Assembly (NCBI GenBank): GCA_913057725.1
Contig: CAJXOS010000008.1
Span: forward strand, 16,643 to 80,642
DNA length: 64,000 nt
Direction: 5' to 3'
Origin: an uncultured Lewinella sp.
GTDB lineage: Bacteria; Bacteroidota; Bacteroidia; Chitinophagales; Saprospiraceae
In this document: piece by piece, positions 7,244-15,642 of the stretch
Layout: every line of letters begins with the position of its first letter
How positions within the stretch are numbered: position 1 is the first letter of the stretch
Notes under the pieces: model-generated
Told to the model about the DNA's origin: nothing
Databases searched by the model: none
What the model saw: only the letters and a program-made list of their open reading frames with translations
Position numbers and translations under genes: made by a program

Positions 7244-8017
7244 ATGAACAAACCACTTATCCAAATGATACACAAGAAAATTCATCTAACCTTATTAGTA
7301 CTGCTACTTAGCCTTGGCGCAGTACTAGCTCAAGATGCCAGCGAGATTATTCGCCAGGCAGAAGATAAACTCCGTGGTTCTAGCAGCTTCAGCGAATTGA
7401 AGATGACGGTAGTACGGCCAGATTGGTCACGGGAAGTAAGCATGAAGAGCTGGGCAGTAGGCCGCGATTATTCCCTCATCCTGATTACAGGGCCGGCACG
7501 TGATAAAGGCGTTGCTTTTCTTAAGCGCGAACGCGAAATCTGGAACTGGCAGCCGACCATCGACCGGACCATCAAAATGCCACCGAGCATGATGATGCAA
7601 AGCTGGATGGGTTCTGACTTTACCAATGATGACTTGGTGCGAGAGTCTTCTATCCTACGCGATTACGAGCACGAGCTCGTAGGCGAAGAAGTAGTGGACG
7701 GACGTAACTGTTGGAAGATTAAGCTAGTACCCAAACCGGAAGCAGCGGTAGTGTGGGGAGAAATCTTCATGTGGGTAGACCAGGCAGAATACCTCCAGTT
7801 GAAAACTGAGTTCTATGATGAGGATGCTTATTTGGTGAATACCATGCTGGGCAAAAATATTAAAGACATGGGTGGCAAACTCCTGCCGTCGATCATGGAA
7901 ATTATTCCTGCAGAAGAGGAAGGACACAAGACAGTCTTGGAGTACCTGACACTCGACTTTGATATCGATGTCAAGGACAGCTTCTTCTCCATACAGAATA
8001 TGAAACGTGTGCGCTAA
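7244..8017 (+). CDS. Outer membrane lipoprotein-sorting (LolA-like) periplasmic protein
   Basis: The 257-residue product has a signal peptide ending near ...VLAQ and then the LolA-like fold pattern of the COG2834 type: early SFSELKMTV strand, a central IWNWQPTIDRTIKMPPSMM segment and a late DGRNCWKIKLVPKP strand. Members of this group are periplasmic carriers for lipoproteins or other lipids and often sit beside membrane exporters. An alternative ATG at 7265 would give a shorter, more usual signal peptide. It is the second gene of the TetR-led operon, directly ahead of two FtsX-type permeases. The cargo is unknown; lipoprotein transport is only one possibility. Confidence 0.85.
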   Translation: MNKPLIQMIHKKIHLTLLVLLLSLGAVLAQDASEIIRQAEDKLRGSSSFSELKMTVVRPDWSREVSMKSWAVGRDYSLILITGPARDKGVAFLKREREIWNWQPTIDRTIKMPPSMMMQSWMGSDFTNDDLVRESSILRDYEHELVGEEVVDGRNCWKIKLVPKPEAAVVWGEIFMWVDQAEYLQLKTEFYDEDAYLVNTMLGKNIKDMGGKLLPSIMEIIPAEEEGHKTVLEYLTLDFDIDVKDSFFSIQNMKRVR

Positions 8018-8033
8018 CCAAAAATCCTAAACC

Positions 8034-9263
8034 ATGCTGTTAACCCTAGCCTGGCGCAACATATGGCGCAATAAACGGCGCACCTTCATCACCATCGCTT
8101 CCGTAGCCTTTGCGGTTTTCTTTGCGGTTTTCATGCAAAGTATTCAGAAAGGCGCCTGGGATCATATGCTCGATAATGTAGTCAACTTCTACTACGGTTA
8201 TGCCCAAGTACAACAAAGCGATTATTGGGAAGAGCAATCACTGGACCGAGCTTTACCCTACACGGCTGACCTTCAAGCTGAACTTGAGGCTGTTCCTGGA
8301 GTAGGAGGAATGGCACCGCGTTTGGAGAGCTTTGCCCTGGCCGCTGGCGAGGGACAAACTCACGGTGTGCTGGTAATTGGCGCCTCGCCCGAAGCAGAAA
8401 ACGAACTGACTCAATTGAAGGATCGCCTGGTAGATGGTGCCTACTGGGATAATAATAACAACGGAGCACTCATTGCCGATGGCGTAGCAGAACGATTGGA
8501 GGTAGCAATTGGGGATACCGTAGTACTCTTGAGTCAAGGCTATCGGGGCGTTAACGCTGCTGGAAAGTATGCAGTTACGGGGCTCCTACATTTCGGTTCG
8601 CCGGAACTCAATAAACGGATGGTCTATCTCCCCTTAGCGCAAGCAGAGCAATTCTTTGGTGCTGAAGGGTTAGCTACTTCTGTGGCTCTAGATATAGAGA
8701 GTAAAGAAGAAGTGCCGGCGGTACTGGCCGCTTTAGAAAGCACTATTGATACGACTGAACTCGCAGTGAAAGGTTGGGAAGAAATGATTCCCGACCTCGT
8801 AGAGGCAAAAGAGTTGGATGCAGCAGGTAACAACCTGGTCTTGATCATCCTTTACCTGATTATCACCTTCGGCATATTCGGCACCATCTTGATGATGACG
8901 CGAGAGCGTAGTTATGAGTTCGGCGTACTGATTGGCATCGGGATGCACCGTTGGCAATTGAGCTTGATTGTCTGGATGGAAATCGTGCTACTAGGCCTGC
9001 TTGGAGCAATAGTCGGTATGCTGATTTCTTTTCCGCTCGTCTACTATTTCGCAGTTAACCCAATTGACTTGAGCGTCATGGGGGAAGAGGCGGTCCAGAC
9101 TTATGAGAAATTCGGAATGGAGCCTATTCTTCCTGCTGTGGTAGAACCGGGGATATTCATCACACAGGCTATCCTGGTTTTTTTCATTACCAGTTTAGTG
9201 GCGCTATATCCCTGGCTGAAAATTCGGCGCTTACAACCGATTTCGGCGATGCGAGAAGCGTAA
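8034..9263 (+). CDS. ABC transporter permease, FtsX/LolC-type (first)
   Basis: This 409-residue protein starts with the motif LAWRNIWRNKRRT, then a first transmembrane helix, a large periplasmic MacB-like domain (about residues 45-260) and a C-terminal FtsX domain with three helices near 270-295, 310-340 and 375-395. That layout is shared by LolC/E and MacB permeases, which pull lipoproteins or other substrates out of the inner membrane rather than transport them through a channel. It lies 16 bp after the LolA-like gene and 50 bp before a second permease of similar size and layout. The two could form a heterodimer like LolC-LolE. Confidence 0.9.
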   Translation: MLLTLAWRNIWRNKRRTFITIASVAFAVFFAVFMQSIQKGAWDHMLDNVVNFYYGYAQVQQSDYWEEQSLDRALPYTADLQAELEAVPGVGGMAPRLESFALAAGEGQTHGVLVIGASPEAENELTQLKDRLVDGAYWDNNNNGALIADGVAERLEVAIGDTVVLLSQGYRGVNAAGKYAVTGLLHFGSPELNKRMVYLPLAQAEQFFGAEGLATSVALDIESKEEVPAVLAALESTIDTTELAVKGWEEMIPDLVEAKELDAAGNNLVLIILYLIITFGIFGTILMMTRERSYEFGVLIGIGMHRWQLSLIVWMEIVLLGLLGAIVGMLISFPLVYYFAVNPIDLSVMGEEAVQTYEKFGMEPILPAVVEPGIFITQAILVFFITSLVALYPWLKIRRLQPISAMREA

Positions 9264-9313
9264 GTAAGACGTACTAAAACCCAAAAAATACTAACCGAAA
9301 TAACCACCAATAT

Positions 9314-10528
9314 ATGCTGACTACAATAGCCTGGCGCAACATTTGGCGAGCGCGCACCCGATCGGGGGTGGTCATTGGGGCTATCATTCTGGGCATTTGG
9401 GCGCTGGTCTTTATGATCAGCTTCACTACGGGCATGGTGCAGTCGTACGTCGACAATGCCATAGCCACCAGTATTGGTCACCTGCAGGTGCATCAAGATA
9501 GCTTTCGGGAAGAACCCAAACTGATCTATTCCTTCACTACCGACGACGAAACCTTGCAATACTTGGGCGAATTAGAAGGTGTGGCTGGTGCTGCCCCTCG
9601 TACGCTCGTTGATGCAATGGCTGGTTCCTCGCGTAGTACACGCGGTGTACAAATCCGTGGGATTGATCCAGCCGCTGAAATTCCGGTCACCGGTCTTGAC
9701 CAGCAAGTAGTAGAAGGGGAGTATTTCCCGGAAAAAGGACGAAACCCTGTTCTTATTAGCCAAGCCCTGGCGAATAAGCTGAAGGTGAAGATTCGTTCAA
9801 AAGTGGTACTTACCTTCCAAGACAAGAACCTTGAAATTACCGCTGGCGCCTTTCGTGTCGTAGGTCTTTTCAATACGGGTAACAAACCATTCGATGAAGG
9901 CAATGTCTTCGTCCGTCGTTCCGATATAAATCGACTATTGGGAGAGGAGCAGATGGCTCACGAGCTCGCCTTCTTTCTCAACGATCCACAGCGCTTGGGC
10001 GCCGTTCAGCAAGAAGTACAGGCAAAGCTTCCGGACCTTCTGGTAGAAGATTACCGTCAGGTTGCGCCTGACCTTCAACTGTATGAGGGGCAAATCCAAA
10101 CTTCAGCTACCATTTTCATGGTGATCATTATGCTGGCGCTCCTATTCGGTATCATCAATACTATGCTCATGGCTGTTCTCGAACGCTATCGTGAATTAGG
10201 AATGCTCATGGCCGTCGGTATGAACAAGGTGAGGGTGTTTGGGATGATTGTCCTCGAGACGCTATTCCTGGCTGTCCTAGCATTGATTCCTGGTCTTTTA
10301 CTGGGATGGCTCACGGTAGTCTGGCTCGCTGATACCGGTATTGATTTATCAGCGTTTAGCGGAGGCTTATCTCAGTTTGGTATGTCGCAAATTGTATATC
10401 CTCAACTGCAGGCTGGCTTCTATGTACAACTAGCCTTGGCGGTAGCACTGACTGCACTCATTGGTGCCTTGTATCCTGCCTGGCGCGCGATTCGTTTGCG
10501 CCCGGTCGAAGCTATTCGGAAAATCTAA
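9314..10528 (+). CDS. ABC transporter permease, FtsX/LolE-type (second)
   Basis: The 404-residue protein repeats the layout of the upstream permease: IAWRNIWRARTRS start, one N-terminal helix, a periplasmic domain and an FtsX domain with the final PAWRAIRLRPVEAI motif near the cytoplasmic end. The two permeases are clearly related but diverged, as in LolC/LolE pairs. It is followed after 11 bp by the ATPase gene. The pair plus ATPase, carrier and barrel suggest a full route from inner to outer membrane. Substrate is unknown. Confidence 0.9.
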   Translation: MLTTIAWRNIWRARTRSGVVIGAIILGIWALVFMISFTTGMVQSYVDNAIATSIGHLQVHQDSFREEPKLIYSFTTDDETLQYLGELEGVAGAAPRTLVDAMAGSSRSTRGVQIRGIDPAAEIPVTGLDQQVVEGEYFPEKGRNPVLISQALANKLKVKIRSKVVLTFQDKNLEITAGAFRVVGLFNTGNKPFDEGNVFVRRSDINRLLGEEQMAHELAFFLNDPQRLGAVQQEVQAKLPDLLVEDYRQVAPDLQLYEGQIQTSATIFMVIIMLALLFGIINTMLMAVLERYRELGMLMAVGMNKVRVFGMIVLETLFLAVLALIPGLLLGWLTVVWLADTGIDLSAFSGGLSQFGMSQIVYPQLQAGFYVQLALAVALTALIGALYPAWRAIRLRPVEAIRKI

Positions 10529-10539
10529 AAAACTCCATT

Positions 10540-11226
10540 ATGTCCATCATAAAAACCCGCGGTGTCACCAAAGTATATAACCCTGATAAGATTCCGGTTC
10601 ATGCTCTGCGTGGAGTAGATCTGGATATTGAGGCGGGTGAATTCACTGCTATCGTCGGCCCATCCGGTTCGGGTAAAACCACTTTGCTAAACATTATTGG
10701 GGGCTTAGATCGTCCTTCTGGTGGTAGCGTTAGCGTAGGAGGTACATCCATCGGAGAGCTTTCGGATAATCAACTGATCGATTTCCGTAAGGAGAATATT
10801 GGCTTCGTTTTCCAGGCCTATAACCTCATACCTGTGCTCACGGCTCAGGAAAACGTGGAATTCGTGATGCTGCTGCAGAAACGTTCTGCTGAGGAGCGGC
10901 ACCAGCGTTCAGAAGAGTTGTTGGCGGCGGTAGGGTTGGAGGATCAAATTAATAAGCGACCGGCGGAAATGTCTGGAGGGCAGCAACAGCGCGTTGCAGT
11001 AGCTCGTGCCCTGGCACCGAAGCCCACCTTTATTCTCGCTGATGAACCGACCGCAAACCTTGATTCTGCTTCTACGACTAACCTGCTAGACATCATGGCT
11101 CGCTTGAATCAGGAAGAGGGTGTCACCTTCGTATTCAGCACCCACGATCAGCGGGTGATTGACCGTGCACGACGAGTAGTGACGCTGGACGATGGACAGA
11201 TTATCAAGGACGAAGTACGGAAATGA
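10540..11226 (+). CDS. ABC transporter ATP-binding protein, LolD/MacB type
   Basis: The 228-residue cytoplasmic ATPase has Walker [13 protein letters not shown]-loop in [12 protein letters not shown], signature [12 protein letters not shown], Walker [12 protein letters not shown] and the H-loop STHD. The sequence NLIP with a following LTAQENVEF is typical of the LolD/MacB/FtsE branch. All catalytic residues are present. Its stop codon overlaps the ATG of the next gene by four bases (11223-11226), which suggests translational coupling with the barrel protein. It should energise the two permeases encoded upstream. Confidence 0.94.
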   Translation: MSIIKTRGVTKVYNPDKIPVHALRGVDLDIEAGEFTAIVGPSGSGKTTLLNIIGGLDRPSGGSVSVGGTSIGELSDNQLIDFRKENIGFVFQAYNLIPVLTAQENVEFVMLLQKRSAEERHQRSEELLAAVGLEDQINKRPAEMSGGQQQRVAVARALAPKPTFILADEPTANLDSASTTNLLDIMARLNQEEGVTFVFSTHDQRVIDRARRVVTLDDGQIIKDEVRK

Positions 11227-12431
11227 TAACCACCCATACCACAAGTTTGCTTAAGCGTTCACTTTTGATGTGTCTGCTACTCGGACTGGGTGCGTCCTTT
11301 TTATCTGCTCAGGATGAGGTGAAGTCAGAGTGGTATCTGAGTGGCTACGTGAAGCAGTTGCAGAACTTCAATTTCTTCAACGCCTCTTTCCCAGCACCGC
11401 CTACTTTTCAAGGAACGGATACGTTACTCCTCGATCAGTTTTTTCACAATCGTATCAACCTGGAGTGGAGTAGGGGAGAGCACTGGCGCGTAAAGACTGG
11501 CCTCCGAACGCGATTATTCTACGGGGATATCGTAAAGGCCAACCCCTTGTACGCAGAACAAATCTCTGCTGGTAGCAACGACTGGCTCGATCTGGATGCC
11601 GTATGGTTGGATAATGGTCAAATGGTGGGGCATAGTGTAGTAGACCGCTTATTTGCCGAGTACACCAATGAAGCCTGGGAAATTCGTGTCGGCCGACAGC
11701 GCGTCAATTGGGGCATCAGTACTGTCTGGAATCCGAATGATATTTTCAATGCCTACGCCTTTACTGACTTTGATTATGAAGAACGCCCCGGTGCAGATGC
11801 CTTACGAATCCGACGTTATTTAGGATTCAGCGGAAGCGCAGAATTGGCCATCCGAGCTGGCGATCGTTTGCGAGAGAGTGTAATTGCCGGGCGCTACATC
11901 TTTAATCAAGGCAGCTATGATATTCAGCTCATTGGCGGCTTCGCGCAGGATAATTGGGTGCTGGGAGGTGGCTGGGCAGGAAATATCAAAAATGCGGGCT
12001 TCAAAGGAGAGTTGAGCTGGTTTCATCAACCAGAAACGAGCGAGAACAGTCTGGCTGTTACTACCAATGTAGACTACGCTTTCGAAAAAGGGCTGTACCT
12101 AAATGTAGGAGGACTCTACAACAGCCGTGGACAAACAGAAGGAGGTATATTACAGCTCTTTACCTTCGAGTTGTCGGCACAGAATTTATACCCTTATCGT
12201 TGGGCGAGCTTCGTGAGTTTGTCCTATCCCGTTTCGCCCATTATCAACGCAGGCTTTACCACTATCTACAGCCCGGTAGCTAGCCATGCTCTATTTGTGA
12301 ACCCTACCTGCGCTGTATCTATCTCGGATAGTTGGAATATTGATTTGGTAGGGCAGATCGTCTTTGATCAAACGGATACGTACAGTAGCCCGCTACAAGC
12401 TTTGTTCTTGCGGGTGAAATGGGCTTATTAG
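11223..12431 (+). CDS. Outer-membrane beta-barrel protein of the Lol-like operon
   Basis: The 402-residue protein has a signal peptide ending near FLSAQ, alternating amphipathic strands rich in W, Y and G, and a C-terminal strand ending in aromatic residues (LFLRVKWAY), as expected for an outer-membrane barrel. It resembles alginate-export or DUF1302-like porins that often accompany LolA-like carriers and exporters, but I cannot assign the family with certainty. The start overlaps the ATPase stop by four bases. It is the last gene of the operon and a candidate outer-membrane receiver for the cargo. Confidence 0.75.
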   Translation: MITTHTTSLLKRSLLMCLLLGLGASFLSAQDEVKSEWYLSGYVKQLQNFNFFNASFPAPPTFQGTDTLLLDQFFHNRINLEWSRGEHWRVKTGLRTRLFYGDIVKANPLYAEQISAGSNDWLDLDAVWLDNGQMVGHSVVDRLFAEYTNEAWEIRVGRQRVNWGISTVWNPNDIFNAYAFTDFDYEERPGADALRIRRYLGFSGSAELAIRAGDRLRESVIAGRYIFNQGSYDIQLIGGFAQDNWVLGGGWAGNIKNAGFKGELSWFHQPETSENSLAVTTNVDYAFEKGLYLNVGGLYNSRGQTEGGILQLFTFELSAQNLYPYRWASFVSLSYPVSPIINAGFTTIYSPVASHALFVNPTCAVSISDSWNIDLVGQIVFDQTDTYSSPLQALFLRVKWAY

Positions 12432-12468
12432 TGCGGAGATATCTTTAGCTTTACAGGCAGGACATTCA

Positions 12469-13368
12469 TTGTTAGTTACTTGCCCAGTGAAGGAACAAAC
12501 GCCAATTCAAGTCAAGTTTGAAAATCGTCAGAACCCTAAATCGGGGTTCGATCTTGTCGCCTTGGAAGGTGTTCCTACCCGTAAGGAACTGGATCATTCA
12601 CCTTATCAGCTCCATCTCGTCAATTTCTATATCATTATTCTTGTAGAGGAGGGACAAGGTTCCCATGTCCTGGATTTCACCGAGTACTCCTGCCAAACTG
12701 GAAGTATCCTTACCGTCCGGAAGGACCAGCTGCACCGTTTCGTGCGGGGTTCAGTGATGAAGGGCGTAATGCTTCTTTTTACGGATGATTTCTTGGACAG
12801 CTACCTCGATAAGCCAGAGGCCCAGAAAACAATTCAGTTGTTTAATGAGCTTTTGGGCGTACCCAAGATTCAACTAACCGAAGAGCAACAGCAGGAAATC
12901 TTTGCCATTGTTGCTCGAATCAGACAGGAGTATCTCGGACGTGCAGATGAATACTCGACCAGTATCATCCGAAGCGAATTGCATATCCTTATATCAAAAC
13001 TCTACCGGATCAAGGCTGCGAATAAGGAAGTGATTTGCAGCCGTAAGTACTTGAGTGAATTTATCGAGTTACAGCAATTGGTCGAGCAAAATGTTACCCG
13101 CTACCCAAGGGTAGGCGAATACGCCAGGATGATGGGGCGTAGTACCAAGACATTAAATACCATTACCCAGGAGATCGTCAATAAGTCAGCTAAACAGTTC
13201 ATTGACGAAATCTTGGTAAAACAGATCAAGCGCCTACTTATCAATACGGACTATCCCGTAAAAGAAGTCGCAGACCTTGCTGGCTTCTACGAGGTAACCA
13301 ACTTCTATAAATACTTCAAGCGTCATGCCGGGCAGACGCCTGAGGTTTTCCGACGCAGTCATGCCTGA
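12469..13368 (+). CDS. AraC family transcriptional regulator
   Basis: The C-terminal 100 residues form a typical AraC double helix-turn-helix (YARMMGRSTKTLN and VKEVADLAGFYEVTNFYKYFK, ending GQTPEVFRRS). The N-terminal half resembles the cupin-like AraC ligand domain, with HVLDFTEYSC and LHRFVRG segments. No ATG is available near the N-terminus: the frame can start at TTG 12469 or GTG 12487, so the start is uncertain. It follows the barrel gene after 37 bp and precedes the NTF2-like lipoprotein gene by about 100 bp. It could regulate that gene; this is inference. Confidence 0.87.
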   Translation: MLVTCPVKEQTPIQVKFENRQNPKSGFDLVALEGVPTRKELDHSPYQLHLVNFYIIILVEEGQGSHVLDFTEYSCQTGSILTVRKDQLHRFVRGSVMKGVMLLFTDDFLDSYLDKPEAQKTIQLFNELLGVPKIQLTEEQQQEIFAIVARIRQEYLGRADEYSTSIIRSELHILISKLYRIKAANKEVICSRKYLSEFIELQQLVEQNVTRYPRVGEYARMMGRSTKTLNTITQEIVNKSAKQFIDEILVKQIKRLLINTDYPVKEVADLAGFYEVTNFYKYFKRHAGQTPEVFRRSHA

Positions 13369-13466
13369 TTTTCCCATTTTTACAGTTCTTCGGCTTTTTT
13401 GTATATCCATTTTGGTGCTTTTGGACCTCACCTTTGTAGTGTAATAATTAATCAAAAACACTGAAG

Positions 13467-14351
13467 ATGAAGTCTTTATCAATTGCTGGGCTAATGTTGC
13501 TCGGACTGTTCTTAGTCGCTTGTAACGCCAGTAAAGATTCAGAAGTACAATCAGAACAATCAGAACAAAGCACCGAAATGGCACTAACAAACAAGGAAAA
13601 AGCAATCGCACTCATTGAGAGTTTGGAAAATGGTGATCAGACCCCAGTCTCCTACATCAACCCCCAAAAGTATATCCAGCACAACCTGGCTGTTGGTGAT
13701 GGTTTGGAAGGTTTTGGAGCAGTAATGGCTAATGCACCGGCTGATGGTTTCAACGCAAAAGTCGTGCGCGCTTTTGAAGACGGCAACTTCGTTGTCCTAC
13801 ATACTGAATATGATTTCTTTGGCCCTAAAGTAGGCTTCGATGTCTTCCGCTTTGAGGATGGGCTAATCGTTGAGCACTGGGATAATTTGGCAGAAATTAC
13901 TCCTCCAAATCCCAGCGGTCGTACTCAATTGGACGGTACTGCCACCATCGTAGACCTTGACAAGACCGCAGCGAACAAGCAGCTGGTACAGGGCTTTGTC
14001 ACTGATATTCTAATGAACGGAGAAACAGATAAGCTGACCAACTATATCAGCACAGAGGAGTACCTACAGCATAACTCAGCAGTTGCTGATGGCCTGGACG
14101 GTTTGGGAGCCGCTCTAGCTTACTTCGCTGAGAATGGCCTGGTGATGGAATACGAAAAAGTACATACGGTAATCGGTGAAGGTAACTTCGTGCTAACGGT
14201 AAGTGAAGGGAAGTTCGGCGCCGGTGACCACGTTTCTTACTACGACCTCTTCCGCATCGACAACGGCAAGATCGTTGAGCACTGGGATGTCATCGAAACC
14301 ATCCTTCCTGAATCAGAGTGGAAGAACACCAACGGAAAATTCGGTTTCTAA
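13467..14351 (+). CDS. Lipoprotein with two tandem SnoaL/NTF2-like domains
   Basis: The 294-residue protein has a lipoprotein signal with the lipobox LVAC (Cys19 region) and a Ser/Glu-rich linker. It then carries two related domains, about residues 45-150 and 170-285. Both contain a QHN motif (YIQHNLAVGDGL; YLQHNSAVADGL) and end with an IVEHWD motif, which is typical of SnoaL-like polyketide-cyclase folds. The internal duplication is clear by eye. SnoaL-like proteins include cyclases, isomerases and many binding proteins of unknown role, so no reaction is claimed. It lies downstream of the AraC regulator. Confidence 0.85.
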   Translation: MKSLSIAGLMLLGLFLVACNASKDSEVQSEQSEQSTEMALTNKEKAIALIESLENGDQTPVSYINPQKYIQHNLAVGDGLEGFGAVMANAPADGFNAKVVRAFEDGNFVVLHTEYDFFGPKVGFDVFRFEDGLIVEHWDNLAEITPPNPSGRTQLDGTATIVDLDKTAANKQLVQGFVTDILMNGETDKLTNYISTEEYLQHNSAVADGLDGLGAALAYFAENGLVMEYEKVHTVIGEGNFVLTVSEGKFGAGDHVSYYDLFRIDNGKIVEHWDVIETILPESEWKNTNGKFGF

Positions 14352-14452
14352 CTTTCAGCCATAACTGAGAATTTGAATCGAAAACAAGAAACCATTGTTC
14401 AGGTCAACCTCAGGCTCGGACAATGGTTTTCTTATATGCAAGCCCCAACTAA

Positions 14453-14482
14453 CAAACCATCAAACCATCAAACTAACTAACC
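14453..14482 (+). repeat. Short 8-bp repeats (CAAACCAT type) before the VOC gene
   Basis: CAAACCAT occurs twice in tandem (14453-14460, 14461-14468), followed by CAAACTAA and CTAACC immediately before the ATG at 14483. It belongs to a set of AACC-rich short repeats seen at several gene boundaries in the window. Confidence 0.6.
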
Positions 14483-14968
14483 ATGCCCTACACCATCCCC
14501 GCTCAAACTCGCATTGGTCATGTTCACCTCAAGGTGTCTTCCATTCCTAAAGCATTGGAGTTCTACCGTGATCTTTTAGGCTTCAAGGTTATGTCCACTT
14601 ACGGAGAACAGGCGGCCTTTATCTCAGCCGGAGGTTACCATCACCATATCGGTCTGAATACCTGGTACAGTAAGGGGGGGGAGCCAGCACCTAAAGGGAG
14701 TACAGGGCTATTCCACACGGCTATTCTGTATCCTACTCGCAAAGATCTGGCTATTGCACTTAAGCGTTTAGTTGATGCCAAATATCCACTCACAGGCGCC
14801 GCTGATCATGGTGTCTCGGAAGCACTCTACTTAGATGACCCTGATGGAAACGGCGTTGAACTGTATTGGGATAAGCCAGAGAGCGAATGGCCGAAAAAAA
14901 CTGACGGTAGCCTGGATATGTACACCAAGCGACTTGATGTGGAGGCGCTTTTGGCGGAGGCCAATTAA
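14483..14968 (+). CDS. VOC family protein (glyoxalase/dioxygenase fold)
   Basis: The 161-residue cytoplasmic protein has the paired beta-alpha-beta-beta-beta modules of the vicinal oxygen chelate fold. Candidate metal ligands are the first histidine in IGHVHLKV, the histidine in GLFHTAI and the glutamate in GVELYWD. The segments DPDGNGVELYWD and EFYRDLLGF are typical of catechol 2,3-dioxygenase-like or CatE-like members. The substrate is not determined. A second, shorter VOC protein is encoded at 25416-25829 and is not closely similar. Confidence 0.88.
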   Translation: MPYTIPAQTRIGHVHLKVSSIPKALEFYRDLLGFKVMSTYGEQAAFISAGGYHHHIGLNTWYSKGGEPAPKGSTGLFHTAILYPTRKDLAIALKRLVDAKYPLTGAADHGVSEALYLDDPDGNGVELYWDKPESEWPKKTDGSLDMYTKRLDVEALLAEAN

Positions 14969-15027
14969 AAACAGAATTTTTTTCTTCATTCCCATTTTTT
15001 GACACTCCCGGCCTGCATATTGCCGGT

Positions 15028-15462
15028 ATGAAGAATACTACAACGCGCCTTATTACTGCAATAGCTGTATCGCTCCTTCTTGCGTGTGAGCCTGAGCAGG
15101 ATATTCTACCGGCTAGCGAGCCACCCACTACAATCATTATTGATCTAGAAGAAGAGCACTTCCTTTTTGAGGGGCATTGGTATCCGTGGGCGATTTCAAT
15201 TATGCAGTGCAGCCCGGCTTTTAGCTTAGACTTGAATTGGGAAGAAGGAATACTAACTATTAAGCACTGCCAGGCTGCCTTAGGACCAGCTCTAGAGAAT
15301 ATCGTTTTATATCATTCCACCTGCCCGGACGCAAATGTTATGGAGTTTGAGATTCGCGAAGAACGTTCGATTCTAAACTACATTGCGCAAATTCCAACGG
15401 CGGGGATCACTTGTCTGCGCCAAGAAGATTCCTGGCTGGAGCTCCAACTCGAATGGGAGTAA
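15028..15462 (+). CDS. Small lipoprotein of unknown function
   Basis: The 144-residue product has a lipoprotein signal with lipobox LLAC near residue 20. The mature part contains four further cysteines (in MQCSP, KHCQA, STCPD, ITCLR) that could form two disulfides, and no known domain that I recognise. The ATG at 15028 puts the signal peptide in the right place. It lies between the VOC gene and the large exported protease. Confidence 0.7.
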   Translation: MKNTTTRLITAIAVSLLLACEPEQDILPASEPPTTIIIDLEEEHFLFEGHWYPWAISIMQCSPAFSLDLNWEEGILTIKHCQAALGPALENIVLYHSTCPDANVMEFEIREERSILNYIAQIPTAGITCLRQEDSWLELQLEWE

Positions 15463-15556
15463 TGTCGGATGCCCAACCAATCCGACTGACCTTGCTAACT
15501 CAACTAACCAACTATCCCGTTATTCTTTGTCTCCTCTACGCTAATTGGAGAAGCGC

Positions 15557-15589
15557 TTTTGGAGCGAGCGGGTATTTCGGTTAATTTTG
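15557..15589 (+). promoter_or_regulatory. Promoter of the exported protease (TTTTG-N20-TAATTTTG)
   Basis: TTTTG at 15557-15561 and TAATTTTG at 15582-15589 have the 20 bp spacing of the Bacteroidota consensus. Transcription near 15596 would exclude the upstream ATG at 15559 and supports translation from 15643. Confidence 0.55.
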
Positions 15590-15642
15590 ATGCACTTTGG
15601 AAATTTAACGCAAGAAAACAATCATCAAACAACCTAGGGACT

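Noticed and set aside
15559..15642. Upstream start for the exported protease
   Set aside because: It precedes the predicted transcription start and would place 28 hydrophilic residues before the signal peptide.
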